NCBI GenBank assembly: GCA_003952965.2
Contig: CM025852.1
Location: 19,169,279 to 19,233,278 of the forward strand
Reading direction: 5' to 3'
From: Morella rubra
Lineage: Eukaryota; Streptophyta; Magnoliopsida; Fagales; Myricaceae
DNA length: 64,000 nt
Made by a program: the position numbers and the translations under genes. Numbering within the stretch: position 1 is the first letter of the stretch; every line of letters starts with the position of its first letter. The notes beneath the pieces are model-generated. The model saw nothing but the letters and a program-made list of their open reading frames with translations, made no database searches and was not told the origin of the DNA. Shown piece after piece: positions 44,752 to 58,289 of the stretch.

Positions 44752-47429
44752 ATGGCACAATTGCCTCCGAAAATCCCAAACATGACGCCAAATTGGCATG
44801 ACTTCTCACACCAAAGAATACCTTCCATGGGGAGTATGACATCAAATATTAGCAATGCCAATGCCAACACCGCCACCACTTCTTCCTCCCCGAACCCTTC
44901 TTGGGTCGATGAGTTCCTGGACTTCTCGGCGGCCAGGCGGGGCTCCCACCGGAGATCTGTTAGCGACTCCGTAACCTTCCTCGAGACGCCAATGCTAGAT
45001 GAATGTCGTGGCTCGGGGGCACCGCCGGGGTCTGGGACTACAACTAGCAATGACTTTGACAGGTTTGATGATGAGCAATTCATGTCCATGTTCACCGACG
45101 AAATTTCCACGGCCGTGGCCCCTACAGTGTCGTCCTCCAACCCGTCAACGCCATCCGATCATAACAGCATCAACGAGGAGAAAGAAACACCACCACATGA
45201 CCAGCAGCGTGAGAAGCAACAGCAAATGAAGAACGAATCTGAGGAGGTGGAAAGCCAATGCAATTCAGACTCACAAACTAATCCGAACGCAGTGGGAAAC
45301 GCGTCCAATGATAGGATAACTGATCCTAAGAGGGTCAAGAGGTAATCATGCAATCAAATTTATTCATTGCGACGTTTAAGGATGTATTTCTTAATGACAT
45401 AGGCTGAAATTGAAGCTCGTACTTCTTTGCTTTCTGTCTTTTTCCTTTTGCCTCCTCCTGCACGACTGCAAAACAAAATTTATATGTACGGGTCCTAATT
45501 AGAAACAAAAGAGGAGTTATACCTACAATTTCCTTTGATAAGATGAGTAATTAACAAACCACAGTAACTCATACATATATAAGGTCATTGTATGAGAAAT
45601 AGCAAGATAGAAACAACAATGTTGTCAGAATTTTGAGTAGATTATTTTTTCTTTTTTTGGTAATTGAGTGCTAGATATATTATATAAAGTGATAAAGAGT
45701 TGATTAATTATAAATTATCTGGGTCTGAGCTACTTGACTGATTATTGGTTGACTTACATTTGTTTGGTTTTGTTTTAGAATCTTGGCAAACAGACAATCT
45801 GCGCAAAGATCAAGGGTGAGGAAGCTACAATACATATCAGAGCTTGAACGTAGTGTCACCTCGCTACAAGTATGTGATTTATCTCTATGGATTTTCTGGA
45901 GGAGCACTTTGTAACAGTTATTGCCTTCATTAAGATCCACTAATCTCATTCCCTCCGTGGTTTGCTATTGAAGGCTGAGGTCTCGGTCCTGTCACCACGG
46001 GTTGCGTTTCTAGACCATCAGCGGTTGCTTCTAAATGTCGACAACGGTGCTCTTAAGCAAAGAATCGCCGCCCTCGCACAAGATAAGATTTTCAAAGATG
46101 GTAAGTGCTTAATTATTGTATATCCGGTTAATAAAAGAACAATTCTCAAATGACGTCTTTTCCATGATTGAATCAAGTAGGTCATGCTCACATGTTTTAC
46201 AGTAGGATTCCAGGTATAGCATGTGAAGCTGAGTCCCATTTGTTTTTGGTTTCTTTTATCCTGTTCCGAAGAATATACTCTGAAATGACACGCAGGATCT
46301 CCTCCGCGATTTCAATAGTTGACATTTTTTTTGGCTTGTATTGGTGACTGTTCGTCTCTCTCTCTCTCTCCACGTCCTTAGGCACATTTATTCTACTTGT
46401 GGGAAAAATTACACTTAACTCTTTCAATTATTGATTTCCTCTAATTAGAAGTACGACTACCATGCTGTTAATTTTCGATAATTAGCATCTTAAAATTCTA
46501 TTTTAATTTGTAACTACCTCCATTACAATTTGAATGCTAAAATTATAATAGGTGATTTAGTTTTCACTCATCTTAGTATTTAAATATTGACCCAGATGAC
46601 ATTACTAAAAAATAATAGTTTAAGATGTTAATTATAAATTTAGTTTGGAGGAGCTACATGAGAAATAATTTATAAACATCTCTTTCCGGAAACAAAAACA
46701 GAGGCCAGCCATCATAGTGATCACATTCATATTCATTGGCTACTGGAGCAAAGCATGCATTATGTCCTGGTAACTTGGTGGCCAATGGCCATTAATGGTT
46801 TCTTGCTATTTATAAGGAAAACAACACAGATGCCCAGAATCATTAATCCAAGTTAAACTATTCAAATAGTGGATTAACAAGGAAATTGTTCCTTGTTGTT
46901 AGTTGGTGCTTGTATTTTGGGTTCTAAATGCATTTCCATTTCCTGTACACATTCTTGTATATGAATACACCAAAGCACTCCTCTACAGATTAGAGTTGCC
47001 ACAATTATCCAGAAGTTATCTTTTGTTTTACTTGGGAAACATGTTTACGTTGATCGTTCGACTTAAAAGAGGGAGGGAAAGTGATTGAAATTGAACGAAC
47101 TTAGGTTTAAAAGAAGTACTTATGCATGCAGAAATAAGCTAGCGTGCTCTTATTATACACATATGGGTGCCTCTTTCTTTTTTTGTGGGCAATTGTATGT
47201 GCGTCTTTCTAGATGTTAGCGACAACCTTGGAATGGGCTTTAACCAGAATATATTATATTTGTGAACGATGCAGCTCATCAAGAAGCACTGAAGAGGGAG
47301 ATAGAGAGACTGAGGCAAGTGTATCACCACCAGCAGAACCTGAAGAAGATGGAGAGTGCTGCCCCATCGTCACAGCCACACTCTGATGCCAAGGTTTCAA
47401 TGGATAAAGAGCAGCTACTCAATGTTTGA
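44752..47429 (+). CDS. bZIP61: bZIP transcription factor, group E, bZIP34/bZIP61-like, four exons
   Basis: Exons are 44752-45341, 45779-45869, 45974-46100 and 47275-47429, all with GT/AG borders, giving 320 residues. The start MAQLPPKIPN is the conserved family start. The N-terminus has WVDEFLDFS, RRGSHRRSVSDS and FDDEQFMSMF, then a Ser/Pro/Gln-rich stretch. The basic region is ILANRQSAQRSRVRKLQ (about 198-214, N-x7-R), followed by the zipper (ISELERSVTSLQAEVSVLSP...LKQRIAALAQDKIF). The end is KEQLLNV. Exon 1 ends inside the basic region at PKRVKR. Pro235 in the zipper is a group E hallmark known to disfavour homodimers. The Arabidopsis relatives act in pollen and are DNA-binding nuclear factors. 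Intron 3 is long (about 1.2 kb). Intact. Whether it is the bZIP34 or bZIP61 orthologue is not settled. Confidence 0.95.
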
Positions 47430-48179
47430 CGCCGGCCTTCGATCGACAGACGTACATTTAAAAGGCCCAAGTACAAAAATGATATCGACTGGATTTCTCC
47501 TTTTCTAACAGGACGGAAAGCTTATATATCTAATTAAACTCTGTCCTGGATAGGGCTAGCTAATATGCTTCATGTTGGCTAATTTTTGGCTAGCCGCGTG
47601 GCCGTGTAGTTACTCCGTTACTTTGTCTGGGAATTAATCGAATATGCTGGGTGGCGAGGGTTTTGGTGCTCTCTGCTGCTAACCTGAGCAACCACGTGAT
47701 GTGTTTACCTTTTGAGGATGGGACCACTCAAGCTTGTATGATTGGATTGCGAAACAACATGTGCACCTGTGAGCCAAAAAAAAAAAAAAAAAATAGAATA
47801 AAGAAAAATCTGTATTGCTGTAGCTGGTAAGGGAAGGATGCGGTGATGATTCTTTCGAGTTTTTTTCTTTTCTTTTTTAAGTGATTCTTTTAGAATTTTA
47901 TATCGCAGAAATTCTTTATTATTATTATTATTATTACATTAATCTTGGAAGGCAAAGACTGTGGATTATGTGTTGGGATGCATGAAAAGAAGCGTTTCCA
48001 GGGAGGTGCATGCAAGTTTGACGTCAGATCTGTGGTACTCTTTTTAGTGCTCTTGTCAGTTGTGTATTAAATCTTTTTCTATCATACTGACTATAGGAAA
48101 AAAATAAAAATCATAAATATCCGGGTTTTGGCTGTAAATGGCAATTTTCTTTTGTCAATAAATATCCGAGTTTTACTAG
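47430..48179. other. 3' flank of the bZIP gene, no gene
   Basis: Contains the presumed 3' UTR, an A-run at about 47778, and an (ATT)n microsatellite at about 47918-47936. No coding signal. Confidence 0.6.
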
Positions 48180-50780
48180 TAATGGATTTTTCATCTACTG
48201 AGGTTAACTTGAGCGGTAGTGATAAGACTATTGTAAAGCTTCTAGCGAACAATGTGACAATCGATTTCGATATGCTTGGTACGTTCGTAAAATACCGGAT
48301 TTTTTGCAATGTAGAGGGCCGCTTGATTAACATAATAGAGGCGCATGGGCTGGGAATGAGGAATTTGTAGATCTTGAAGGAGGGACTGAAGCCAGGTAAG
48401 TTCGCAAGTTGTAGAGGCCATGGAACGGTATTCTACTTCAGCAGAGGAGTGAGAGACAGTGGGTTATTTTTTTGCGCTCTAGGAGATCCTGGAGTCCTGG
48501 ATAGATTAATTCATACATATGCGGATTGAGATTCTAGAAGGCGCCTGTGGCCTTAGATGATACTGCAGATGGGCTAGTATGTCTCAACGGGATGGGCCGG
48601 TCATATTATGACCCATCAAATATCATCAACATAGACAGGGATGAGGGTGAAAGAAGATGGTTTGGAAGAAAGAAAGAGAGAATGATCGGCTTGAGATTGT
48701 TGGAAACTAGCGGCTAGGAGAACTAAAGTTAATTTGGAAAACTAGTTTTGAGATGCTTGCTTGAGTTCGTAAAGGAATTTTCGCAAACAACAAACATGTG
48801 ACTCCCCATGGCACAATACCTAAGAGGTGGTGTCATGTAAATTTCATCATCGAGATCACCATGGAGGAAAGCGTTGTTGACGTCCAGTTGATGGAGTGTC
48901 CAGTGGTGAATTGTGGCGACTGCAAGAACATAGAGAACAATAACAAGTTTAGCAACAGGGGCAAAAGTGTCATGAAAGTTGAGGCCCTTTACTTGAGTAT
49001 ATCCTTTGGCAACCAAACGAGCTTTGTAACGTTCAATGGAACCATCAGCGCAAAGTTTGATTTTGAAAATTCATTTACAGTCAATGGGTTTCTTACATGG
49101 GGGAAGAGGTTAAAGAGATTCGAGAATAGTTAACTTGGCTTCCATAGCGTCACACCAGGGAGCATGGCAAATAGCAGCAGAGTATGTAGTAGGATTAGCA
49201 TGTTGAGACAATGAAGTGATAAAAGCTAAATGTAGAGAATTAAAACGATAATAAGATAAATGAGGTGAGAGACGGTGAGCTGTACCTAAGGGAGGGTGAG
49301 AGGAAGAGGGAAGTCGGGATGGACGAAGGTAGAGTTGGACAAAGGTAATAGCGAAGGTAGGAGGGCCGAGTAACAATACGTTAGGGCCTGGAGGGGATGG
49401 GCGGAGAAGGTGGTGGGGGTAGGGATGGAGGAAAAGGTGGGAGAGGGAGTGAGAGGGGAAGGAGAGAGAAGGAGATCAGGAATAGATAAAGGGATCACAA
49501 GATCATGAGAAGGGTGAGAGTTTGATCATGATAAGGGAAAATATGTTCGTGAAAAGTGACATCGCGGGAGGTGTAGATGTGGTGAGTATCAAAGTCATAG
49601 ACACGATAGACACTATGATGCGTAGAATAGCCAAGAAAAATACACCAGCGTGCATGCGGAGAAAATTTATCTTTGTGGGAAGTTAGAGTGTGAGCATAGC
49701 ATAAACAACCAAAAACACGTAAATGATGGTAAGGGGTAATTTTTTGAAAAGAAGATCATAAGGGGATTGATGGGAAAGAGTAGGGGAAGAGGTTCAATTA
49801 ATGAGATACGTGATAGTCAAGATAAATTCACCCTAGAAGGTGATGGGAAGATTGGCATAAAATCGTAAACATCAAGCCACATTGAGGAGATGTCTATGTT
49901 TACGTTCGGCCACCCCATTCTGTTGTGGTGTTTGGACACACGTGTATTCATGAAAAACACTATGGGTATGGAAAAAAATGTTGCATTTTGTGCGAAAGAA
50001 ATTCTTGACCATTGTCAGTGTGATTTATTATTATTATTTTTTGATTAAATTGAGTTTGTACAAAAACAAAAAATTGAGAGAGGCAAGAATACGTATCAGA
50101 TTTAAAACGCATTAAATAAACTCAAGTAGTACGAGAATAATCATCGACAATAGTTAAAAAATAATGAGCACCAGAAAGAGAGGAGTGGAATAGCCATCCC
50201 AAATATCACAATAAATACGATCAAAACAGAACATGCTCTTATTTAAATTAGGAGAAAAAAGGTAAGCGAATGTGTTTTGCTCTAGAACAAACATCACAAT
50301 GGAAAGGAGAATTATTGGAAACATTTAAAAGTTTTGGAAGACATTGTAAAGAAGGGTGACCTAGGCGAGTATGCCATAAAATGAGGAGACGGAGTGCAAG
50401 AAGACTTGAAGGCGGAGGTAGAAACAGGTTTGTAACAATAGAGTTCATCACGAACTTCACCCGTTCCAATTAGCCTCTTCGTTGCAAGGTCCTGAAAAAC
50501 ACAAAAGGATGAGAGAAAAATAGCAACATATTTAAGAGCGGAAATGATTTTACTATTAGACAATAGATTGAATTTAAATTGAGGAACAAGTAAAACATCA
50601 TCAAGAGTGAGATTAGGGGATAAATGAAGAATGCCAGATTGGGTGATAGATATAGTCTCACCGTTAGGTAATTGAATAGGACATGGCTGAATAAAAGAGT
50701 GAATATTAGATAAATTAGATGTGTGAAATCATGTGGTTTGAGGCTTTTGAATCAATGACCCATTTGGCAATGAGAAATAA
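48180..50780 (-). mobile_element. Ty1/Copia fragment, decayed
   Basis: On the minus strand, from right to left: protease/GAG-pre-integrase (LLILWHTRLGHPSLQCLPKL, VCSRAKHIRLPFFS), integrase remnants to about 49550, the start of reverse transcriptase (MVAKGYTQVKGLNFHDTFAP, LDVNNAFLHGDLDDEIYM) and RNase H (SSAEVEYRSMASTTCELTWL, YERTKHIEIDCHIVR at about 48300-48230). A stretch of other sequence sits at about 48490-48700. No LTRs are recognisable. It resembles the Ale-like group, which is only an impression. Heavily broken fossil; its right end meets the SIRE-type element. Confidence 0.8.
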
Positions 50781-51886
50781 AGAGGCAGAGAGATAATTAA
50801 GAAGCAATGTTACAAGCAAAATTGAAGAAAACGCTGATTTTTTCTTGAGAAAAGTCAAGTCAGCTGGACGTCAGATGCAAATTAGACAGAATCACGATTT
50901 GAAGCACTGCTATAACAGATTTTAGTTAGACCATTTCTAACTAATTAAATGACGGCAAGAAGACCCAGAAGGCCTCGAAACTTTCCACTTTTAACCGTGA
51001 AACACCCTCAGCATATAACCCCATGATTTTATTATTATTCTTTACTTAGAAAAATCCAGAAATCGAGCCTTCAACGTAAAACCCTCTCTAGAGACTTTTT
51101 ACCATTTTTCTGAGCCATTGTTGTGTGAACTAAGGATGAAGCCTTGAAGATCTATCCCCTCTCTTTAGGATTCTTAGTTCCATATTTGATCACCATTGTT
51201 TTTTCCCAAATGAAATTTGAGATCTTTGGAAGTTGCTGAAAATCTTGAAGGTCCAAGATCCCTGTTCATGAAGTTGCTGTTGTTGTGAGTTCGCAATGGA
51301 GGACGACAAGGTATGAATAGCTAGGTAAAAGTAGTTAGCTTTTTGAATGGATGAGAGGTTCTCAATCCCAGTTATGGAGCAGATCCGAATGTTGTATTTC
51401 GGGTAAGAAAACAAGAGTGTTAGATTAGGAATTGGTATTCTTGAGTCTATGGATCACCTTGTATTTCGAGTTTGAAAAGCTAGTGAAATCTTTCCCTGGC
51501 CTACGGGCCCGTAGAGTTTTTTCTCTTGGAATTTGTTTCCAAGAGATTTTCTCTTCGTAACCAAAAGATTGGTGTCTTTATGTGGTGATTGATTAGTTTA
51601 CATTGTTCTTGATTAAGAGTTGATAATTGTTAAACAGCAAGTTGAGAATTGTTAGGTGTTCTTGGCTATAAAGAATCTTAGATATAAATTCTGATTTAAT
51701 GATTTATATTCCGCTTTGATAAATTGTGTTGCTATAATTTTTACATTGAAATTATTGATCTGTTCTTGTGTAGCTTGTGCAGAAGCTTTTGTTAAGTTTA
51801 AATAGTTACAAGAAAAGTTGCAGAACCTATTCACCCCCTCTAGGTTCGGCTAATGTTGTTTTGAGTCTTAAATTGTTTCGTTCAAT

Positions 51887-51898
51887 TGGTATCAGAGC
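51887..51898 (+). other. Primer binding site of the SIRE-type element
   Basis: TGGTATCAGAGC lies directly after the LTR end CAAT, complementary to initiator methionine tRNA. Confidence 0.88.
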
Positions 51899-51931
51899 AG
51901 ATCTCGATTCTTTAGACTCAAATTATTAGAG

Positions 51932-53720
51932 ATGGACAAGAGCCAATCTCTAAGTGTTCCACCATTTTCGATGGGTCAAACTATGCTTATTGGAAAGTTA
52001 GGATGCGAGCATTCCTAAAATCCATAGACGAGAGAGTTTGGATAGCTGTGACTAATGGATGGGAAAAACCAACTGTTATGGTAAATGAGGTCACTAGTGA
52101 AAAAATTCACAACTTTGGAGCACAAGTGAAAGAGAGACAGCAGGCTGGAATAATAAGGGATTAAATGCCATATTTACTAGTGTGTCCAGCTGAGGAGTTT
52201 ATAAGAATTTCAAATTGTGAAACGGCAAAAGAAGCTTGGGACATTCTTTGTACAACCCATGAAGGAACCAAGGCTGTTAGAGACTCAAAATTGCAGATGA
52301 TTATTTCTAAGTTTGAAGAACTTAGAATGAAGAGGATGAGTGCTTTGATGACTTTTATGGGAAACTCACCAACTTGGTAAATTCGAGTTTTAGCCTTAGG
52401 CGAGAAGATGTCTGAATCCAAAGTAGTTCGTAAAGTCTTAAGGTCATTACCAGAGAGATTTAGGCCTAAGGTGACAGCTATTGAAGAGAGCAAAATATTG
52501 GATTCCATCAAACTAGATGAACTTGTAGGATCTCTTCAGACCTACGAAATGACTCTTCCAACAACAAAGAAAGGAAAATCCATTGCATTGAATTCAATAG
52601 AAAGAGGATTCGAATCTAAAGATGACATGTTTGATGAAGAAGACATGGCCTTGTTTGTTAAAAAATTTAGGAAAGCATTTAAGTTCAAGAAGGGCAGAAA
52701 TTGGAAAGGCCAAAAATCTAACTTGAAAGCTTCTAAGAAACCAAGCTGGAAGAGTGATGACCAAAGGGATAAATCTGAAAAGAAAGAGCTCAAAAAGAAG
52801 CAAGAACAAGGGCTGCAATGTCACGGGTGCAAAGGATTTGGGCACTTTAAAGCTGAATGTCCTACTTACTTGAAATCGAAAGGGAAGAATGCTATGAAGA
52901 CAACACTTTCAGATTCTGATATAGAGTCAAATTCCTCAGATGCAGAAAACTTCGAATAATGATAAGGTAAATTTTCTTGCATTTACATCTTCTATTAAAA
53001 CTGATGAGTTTATTGATTTTGATGATGCAGAAGAAATTATCACGGAGGATGTTGATGAGCTTGAGGCTTAAAAGTCTTATCAAGAGTTATATGAGGAAAG
53101 CATTAAAATTAAGAAGGAAAATGTCTTGACTTTAAGAAATTGTTCTTGTTGAAAAAGAAAGAGATGAGTTACTGAAAAATTAGTAGAGAAAAATGCTATG
53201 ATTCAAGAACTTATGACTATGAACACTTCTCTAGAAGATCTAGCATCAAAACTATCAAAGGAGCTGGACCTAGCTAATGAACAGCTTAAGAAATTTTCAT
53301 GTGGTACCAGCAAACTTAATAAATGCTAAGTATAGGACAATCGGATGGAAATAAAAGAGGATTAGTTTTGATCATACTACATCAGCACCCATATCTTCAA
53401 ACAAGGTAGTTTTTGTGCCATCTACTCAGAAAATTCAGAGTACACCCGCACCTCAAAAGAAGGTAAACAAGGTAGTCACTTCTAAAGCTCCTGTTTTATC
53501 TAAATCTAAATTTTTCAGATTTATTCCTAAGTGTTTTCATTGTGGTAAAGTCGGTCATACTAAGCCTAAATGTTTTGATCTCTTGAGAAATGGAAAAAGA
53601 CATGTTTCTTCATTTTCAAATAATGTATCTAAGTCTGAATTTGATAAGTTGCTGAGTTCAAGTAAGCATGTTATCTCAACAAATTCAGATTATAAATCAA
53701 AAGCTAAGTCCTGCTATTAA
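51932..53720 (+). pseudogene. SIRE-type gag region with two zinc knuckles (fossil)
   Basis: The UBN2-like start around DGSNYAYWKVRMRAFLKSID is followed by RISNCETAKEAWDILCTTHE, a VLRSLPERFRPKVTAIEE core and a lysine-rich stretch. The first knuckle is CHGCKGFGHFKAEC at 52819-52860. A second, CFHCGKVGHTKPKC, is at about 53536-53577. Interrupted. It would form the particle shell. Confidence 0.82.
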
Positions 53721-56510
53721 TCAAAAGTTAGTTTGGAAAAAGAAAGAGACTAACTCTTGTTTTGTAGCACATATTGCCTTAAAGGCAAAGAGCAATTTTA
53801 TTTGGTACCTTGACAGCGACTGCTCAAAACACATGTGTGGAGATAAAAGTCTCTTCACAACTTTTAAAGATAGCAAAGGAGGTGCTGTAACTTTTGGAGA
53901 TGGAAGCAAGTCTGAAATTCTTGGTAAAGGATCTATAACTCTCCCTGGCAATTTGATTTTTAATGATGTGTTCTATATGCAAGGTTTAAAATCAAATTTA
54001 TTAAGTATAAGTCAGATATGTGATTCTGGTCTAGATGTTAAATTTACCAAAAATAATTGTTCGGTGATTAACTTTAAAGGTAAATCTATTTTTAATTGAA
54101 CTCGTACATCGGATAATTTTTATGAACTAGTTATTAATGATTATGTATCGTGCAATAACTCAAAAATTGATATATCTCAACTTTGGCATCAAAGATTAGG
54201 TCACTTAAATTATCGAGACTTATCGAACATTTCTAGTATAGTTGATAGTGTTCCTAAATTAGCTAAGATAGTTGACAAAGTTTGTGGACCATGTCAACTT
54301 GGCAAACAAGTTAGAACATCTCATAAGAAGACAACTAATATTCGTACTTCGAAATGTTTAGAATTATTGCATATGGATTTAATGGGGCCAACAAGGACTG
54401 AAAGTCTTGGTGGCAGAAAATACATACTTGTTGTAGTAGATGATTTTTCCAGGTACACCTGGATTGAGTTGCTAAGAGACAAGTTTGAAACCTTTGAGAA
54501 GATTAAAAGACTTTGTAATCGTTTGTAAAATGAACAAGGATGTAAAATTTTAAGAATTCGAAGTGACCATGGGACATAGTTTGATAATTCAAGCTTTCAA
54601 ACATTTTGCCATGATGAAGGAATACACAAAGAATTTTTGGCACCTATTACTCCACATCAAAATGGAGTAGTAGAAAGGAAGAACTAAGTTTGACTCATGT
54701 AGTGACGAAGGAATATTTTTATGATATTAATTGTAAAGTAGAGCTTATCGAGTTTATAATTTACGTAGTCTCACTGTTATGGAAACTATTAATATCAAAA
54801 TAGATGATGATTTAAATGATGCTACTAACCCGAATGATCTTGAGAATACTTTTGAGAAACAAGAAAATCAGGTTGAAGAAGAGCATGAAGCTACAGAGCA
54901 TTCGGAATTAACACTGAGGAAAAGGATCATCCTAAACAAAATGTCATTGGTGAGATCAATGAAGGTATGAGGTTAAGAGGTAGAGTTCTAAACCAAATTT
55001 CATATTCATGCTATGTGTCTTTGTTTGAACCGAAAAATATTAATGAGGCTTTAAAGGATGAATGTTGGGTTAATGCCATGCATGATGAGCTAAATCAAAT
55101 TATTAGGAAAGATGTGTGGTTTCTAGTACCTAGACCTACTAATAATAATATCATTGGTACAAAATGGATCTATAAGAACAAATAAGATGAAAATGGTGTA
55201 GTGGTTAGAAATAAAGTCCGACTTGTAGCTCAAGGCTACTCCCAAATAGAAGGCATCGATTTCTATGAAACCTTTGCACCAGTAGCAAGATTGGAATCCA
55301 TTCGAATTTTATTAGCCATATCTTGTTCAATGGGTTTTAAATTACATCAAATGGATGTAAAATCCGCATTTTTAATGGTATTCTGCAAGAAGAAGTTTTT
55401 GTAGAACAACCAAAAGGATTCGTAGATCCCAAGTATCCTAATCATGTTTTCAAGCTTAAGAAAAGCTCTCTATGGTTTAAAGCAAGCTCCTAGAGCTTGG
55501 TACGAGAGATTAACTACTTATTTGCTTGAAAAAGGTTTTGCTAGAGGAGGTGCTGATCGCACTCTTTTTATAAAGAAAATTAATAAACATCTTATAATAG
55601 CCCAAATTTATGTAGATGATATAGTGTTCGGTTCTCCAAAAGAGTCACTTGCTAATGAATTTGCAGAATCTATGAAAAAGGAATTTGAAATGAGTATGGT
55701 AGGTGAATTACATTATTTTCTAGGTCTGCAAATTAAACAATGCAAGGAAGGGCTGTTTATTTCTCAGTCAAAATATGCAAAGAACTTAGTGAAACATTTT
55801 GGCTTAGACAGTAAGAAACATACCAAAGTTCCAATGAATACCTCAATAAAATTGAGTGCTGATTCTGATGGTAAAAATGTTAATCATACCATGTATTGTA
55901 GTATAATAGGAAGCTTATTGTACTTAACTGCTAGCAGACCAGATATATCTTTTAGTGTAGGGATTTGTGCTAGATTTCAAGCAAATCCCAAAGAATCCTG
56001 GATGCAGTGAAGAAAATAATTCGCTATGTTAATGGTACTATTGATTATGGTATTTAGTACTCTAAAGAATCTAAAACTCATTTAATAGGATACACTGATG
56101 CTGATTGGGTAGAAAATTCAGATGATAAAAAGAGTGCATCAGGTAGATGTTTCTACCTGGGTACTAATTTGGTAGCTTGGTTTAGTAAGAAGCAAAGTTC
56201 CATATCTTTGTCTACTACTGAGGCCGAATATATAGCCATGGGTAGTTGTTGTACACAACTCTTGTGGATGAAGCAAATGCTCTCTGATTATGATATTCGT
56301 CAAAATTCTATGCTTGTTTATTGTGATAAGAGTGCAATAAATATTTTTAAAAATCTGTACAACACTCAAGAACAAAGCATATAGATATTAGGCATCATTT
56401 TATACGTGACTTAGTTGAAAAATAAATTATTTCTATTGAACATGTACCGACAGAAAATCAATTTGCTGATTTATTTACAAAGCCACTTTGATTCGGCAAG
56501 ATTTGAATTT
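53721..56510 (+). pseudogene. SIRE-type pol region (fossil)
   Basis: The protease region WYLDSDCSKHMCGDKS is followed by pre-integrase LWHQRLGHLNYRDLSN, integrase MDLMGPTRTESLGGRKYILV, RT ([38 protein letters not shown]) and RNase H (YTDADWVENSDDKKSASGR; STTEAEYIAMGSCC). Order is that of Copia. Several breaks, and parts of the integrase/RT junction are not recognisable. Confidence 0.85.
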
Positions 56511-57177
56511 TTAAGGCAAGCTGTTGGTATTTGTCAAATGCCTTAAAATAATTCATTTTTATTTGATAAATTAGTCACTTAATTTTTGTCAAGGTAGTTA
56601 AGTAATATTTCATAATCTAATATGTTATAAAATGTTCTATATTTTATTTTGATATGTGTATTAATATTTGGTGTATCTGAAAAGTTTTAGTGAATTTATA
56701 TCAATTTTTTTTCTGCAAATTATCTAAGGTCAGAAGTTTATGCAAAGTTTGTCATAGACTAGAGCTATATTGTATCCGTAAAGAAAGAAGGACTTTCGTC
56801 GGCAACAATGGAGGAAAGTGTTAAAAATTTATCTAAGTATGGTTAATGGGCTGTGTGTTAAATAGCTTAGTATTTTTAGTGTTTATAAAATCCAAAAGTC
56901 CAAGCCCGAGGTAGTTAAAAGAGTCAAAAGAAAACGTTCAAACACTTAGTCATTTTAAGTTGAAAAGTCCACTAACGTATTTGAATGTTGCCTTTTCTTT
57001 TTTTACCTCACTTTACCATTTTAGCCTTAATGAACCCTACTCTGGCCGACACCTTCTTTAGCTCTTTTTTCTTCTTGCGCCATTTGTCCCTCTCTCTCAA
57101 GTGCCGTGGGTCTCTTTTCTTGCCGTGGGTTTCGTCTTTGTATTTTCTTTTTCTGTTAAATCTTTGCTCCACCACTA

Positions 57178-57677
57178 TGTAGCAGCTCTCTAGAATTTTC
57201 TAATTTCTTTGAAAATGTCTCACAGATTGTAATTTGGAATGAGATATTTGACTCATAGAAATTCAATTGATATTAAGCCAAATTTGAGGTTTGGCTAGCC
57301 TCCATAGAAGTAGAGAGAAAAGAAGGAAGAAAAGCTCGAAAGCTTAGTCTGAGTTTTTCGGTGGTCCTCCCCTAAGGAGTAACTGCCTTCTAAATAACCC
57401 CAGCCAATTGAGCACCTGCGTAACAAACTAATAGATGTAAAAGAAAAGCATAAAGACATGGAAGGCCCTAACAACAACTATTGGGCCAAAACGTAAATGA
57501 AAGACAACGATAACAAATGTATTGTGTAACAAAGATAGCCCAAATAACTGAGCCCAGCCTAGCCCAACGAAAAGCCACATGAAAACACATCTCGAAACTA
57601 CTCTAGACTTCTCCAACATTCACCTTTTTTCCCACGAACACTCCAATCCTAACTCACTTATGTACGACTGTGTAATA
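57178..57677 (-). repeat. 3' LTR of the gypsy element
   Basis: Starts TGTAGCAGCTCTCTAG and ends CTGTGTAATA. A purine tract (minus strand GAAGAGAAGGG) lies at its inner edge at about 57680-57690. Confidence 0.9.
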
Positions 57678-57689
57678 GAACCCTTCTCT

Positions 57690-57938
57690 TCAAAGCACCT
57701 TGTCCACATAGTGTGGAAATTGGAGGAGCAAAGACTCCAACTGCTCCCAGGTGGCATCCTCAAGCTGCTGGCCTTCCCAATGAACCAAAACTTCTATGAG
57801 AGGAAGGTGACCATTCCGACGAACATGCCTCTCCACAATTGCATAAGGCTTTGGAAGAAAAGTACTTGCAGAGGTCACAGGAGGTAACGATGGAATGGGA
57901 ATGCACCAATTACCAAGTTTCTTTTTCAGTTGAGACAC
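57690..57938 (-). pseudogene. Chromodomain region of the gypsy element (fossil)
   Basis: The minus strand reads KPYAIVERHVRRNGHLPLIE, VLVHWEGQQLEDATWEQLE and a final LLQFPHYVDK. This is the form of chromodomain found at the end of plant chromovirus integrases, which steers insertion to certain chromatin. Upstream (58110-57930) is an integrase C-terminal segment (SPHFYGPFQIEARIGMVAYR). Confidence 0.75.
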
Positions 57939-58289
57939 ATGGAGACGAGATGCACCTGTGCTTGTGGTGGAAGTTGAAGACGGTAGGCTACCATACCGAT
58001 TCGAGCCTCAATCTGGAAAGGCCCATAAAAGTGAGGGGAAAGCTTCAAATTTTGCCTTTGATTCACTGAAGTTTGACGATATGGCTGCAGACAAAGGTAT
58101 ACCCATTCTCCCACCTGAAAGCTTCTTTTCAGTGCGATGTAAATCTACATATAATTACATACAAGTCTAAGTTTTTAATAAATTCTCTTTCAACAATTGC
58201 ATGGTCTGATCGCAGGAGTGCAAATCACTGTCCACAGCAACCACCCAAGTAGTACCAGCTTCGTATGGGGGAGCGGTGGAGGAAACTGC

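Larger units (their letters stand above)
50800..57177 (+). mobile_element. SIRE-type Ty1/Copia element, left part (continues at 62633)
   Basis: A 5' LTR ending at about 51884 (TTCACCCCCTCTAGGTTCGG near its end) is followed by a PBS, a long gag with two zinc knuckles, then integrase, RT and RNase H to about 56510, and post-pol sequence. A gypsy element (57178-62627) interrupts it, and sequence expected of a SIRE env-like region resumes at 62633. The LTR start at about 50.8 kb is a guess. The 3' LTR lies beyond the window. The two-knuckle gag and an extra post-pol ORF support the SIRE/Maximus lineage. Many breaks; older than the gypsy inside it. Confidence 0.8.
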
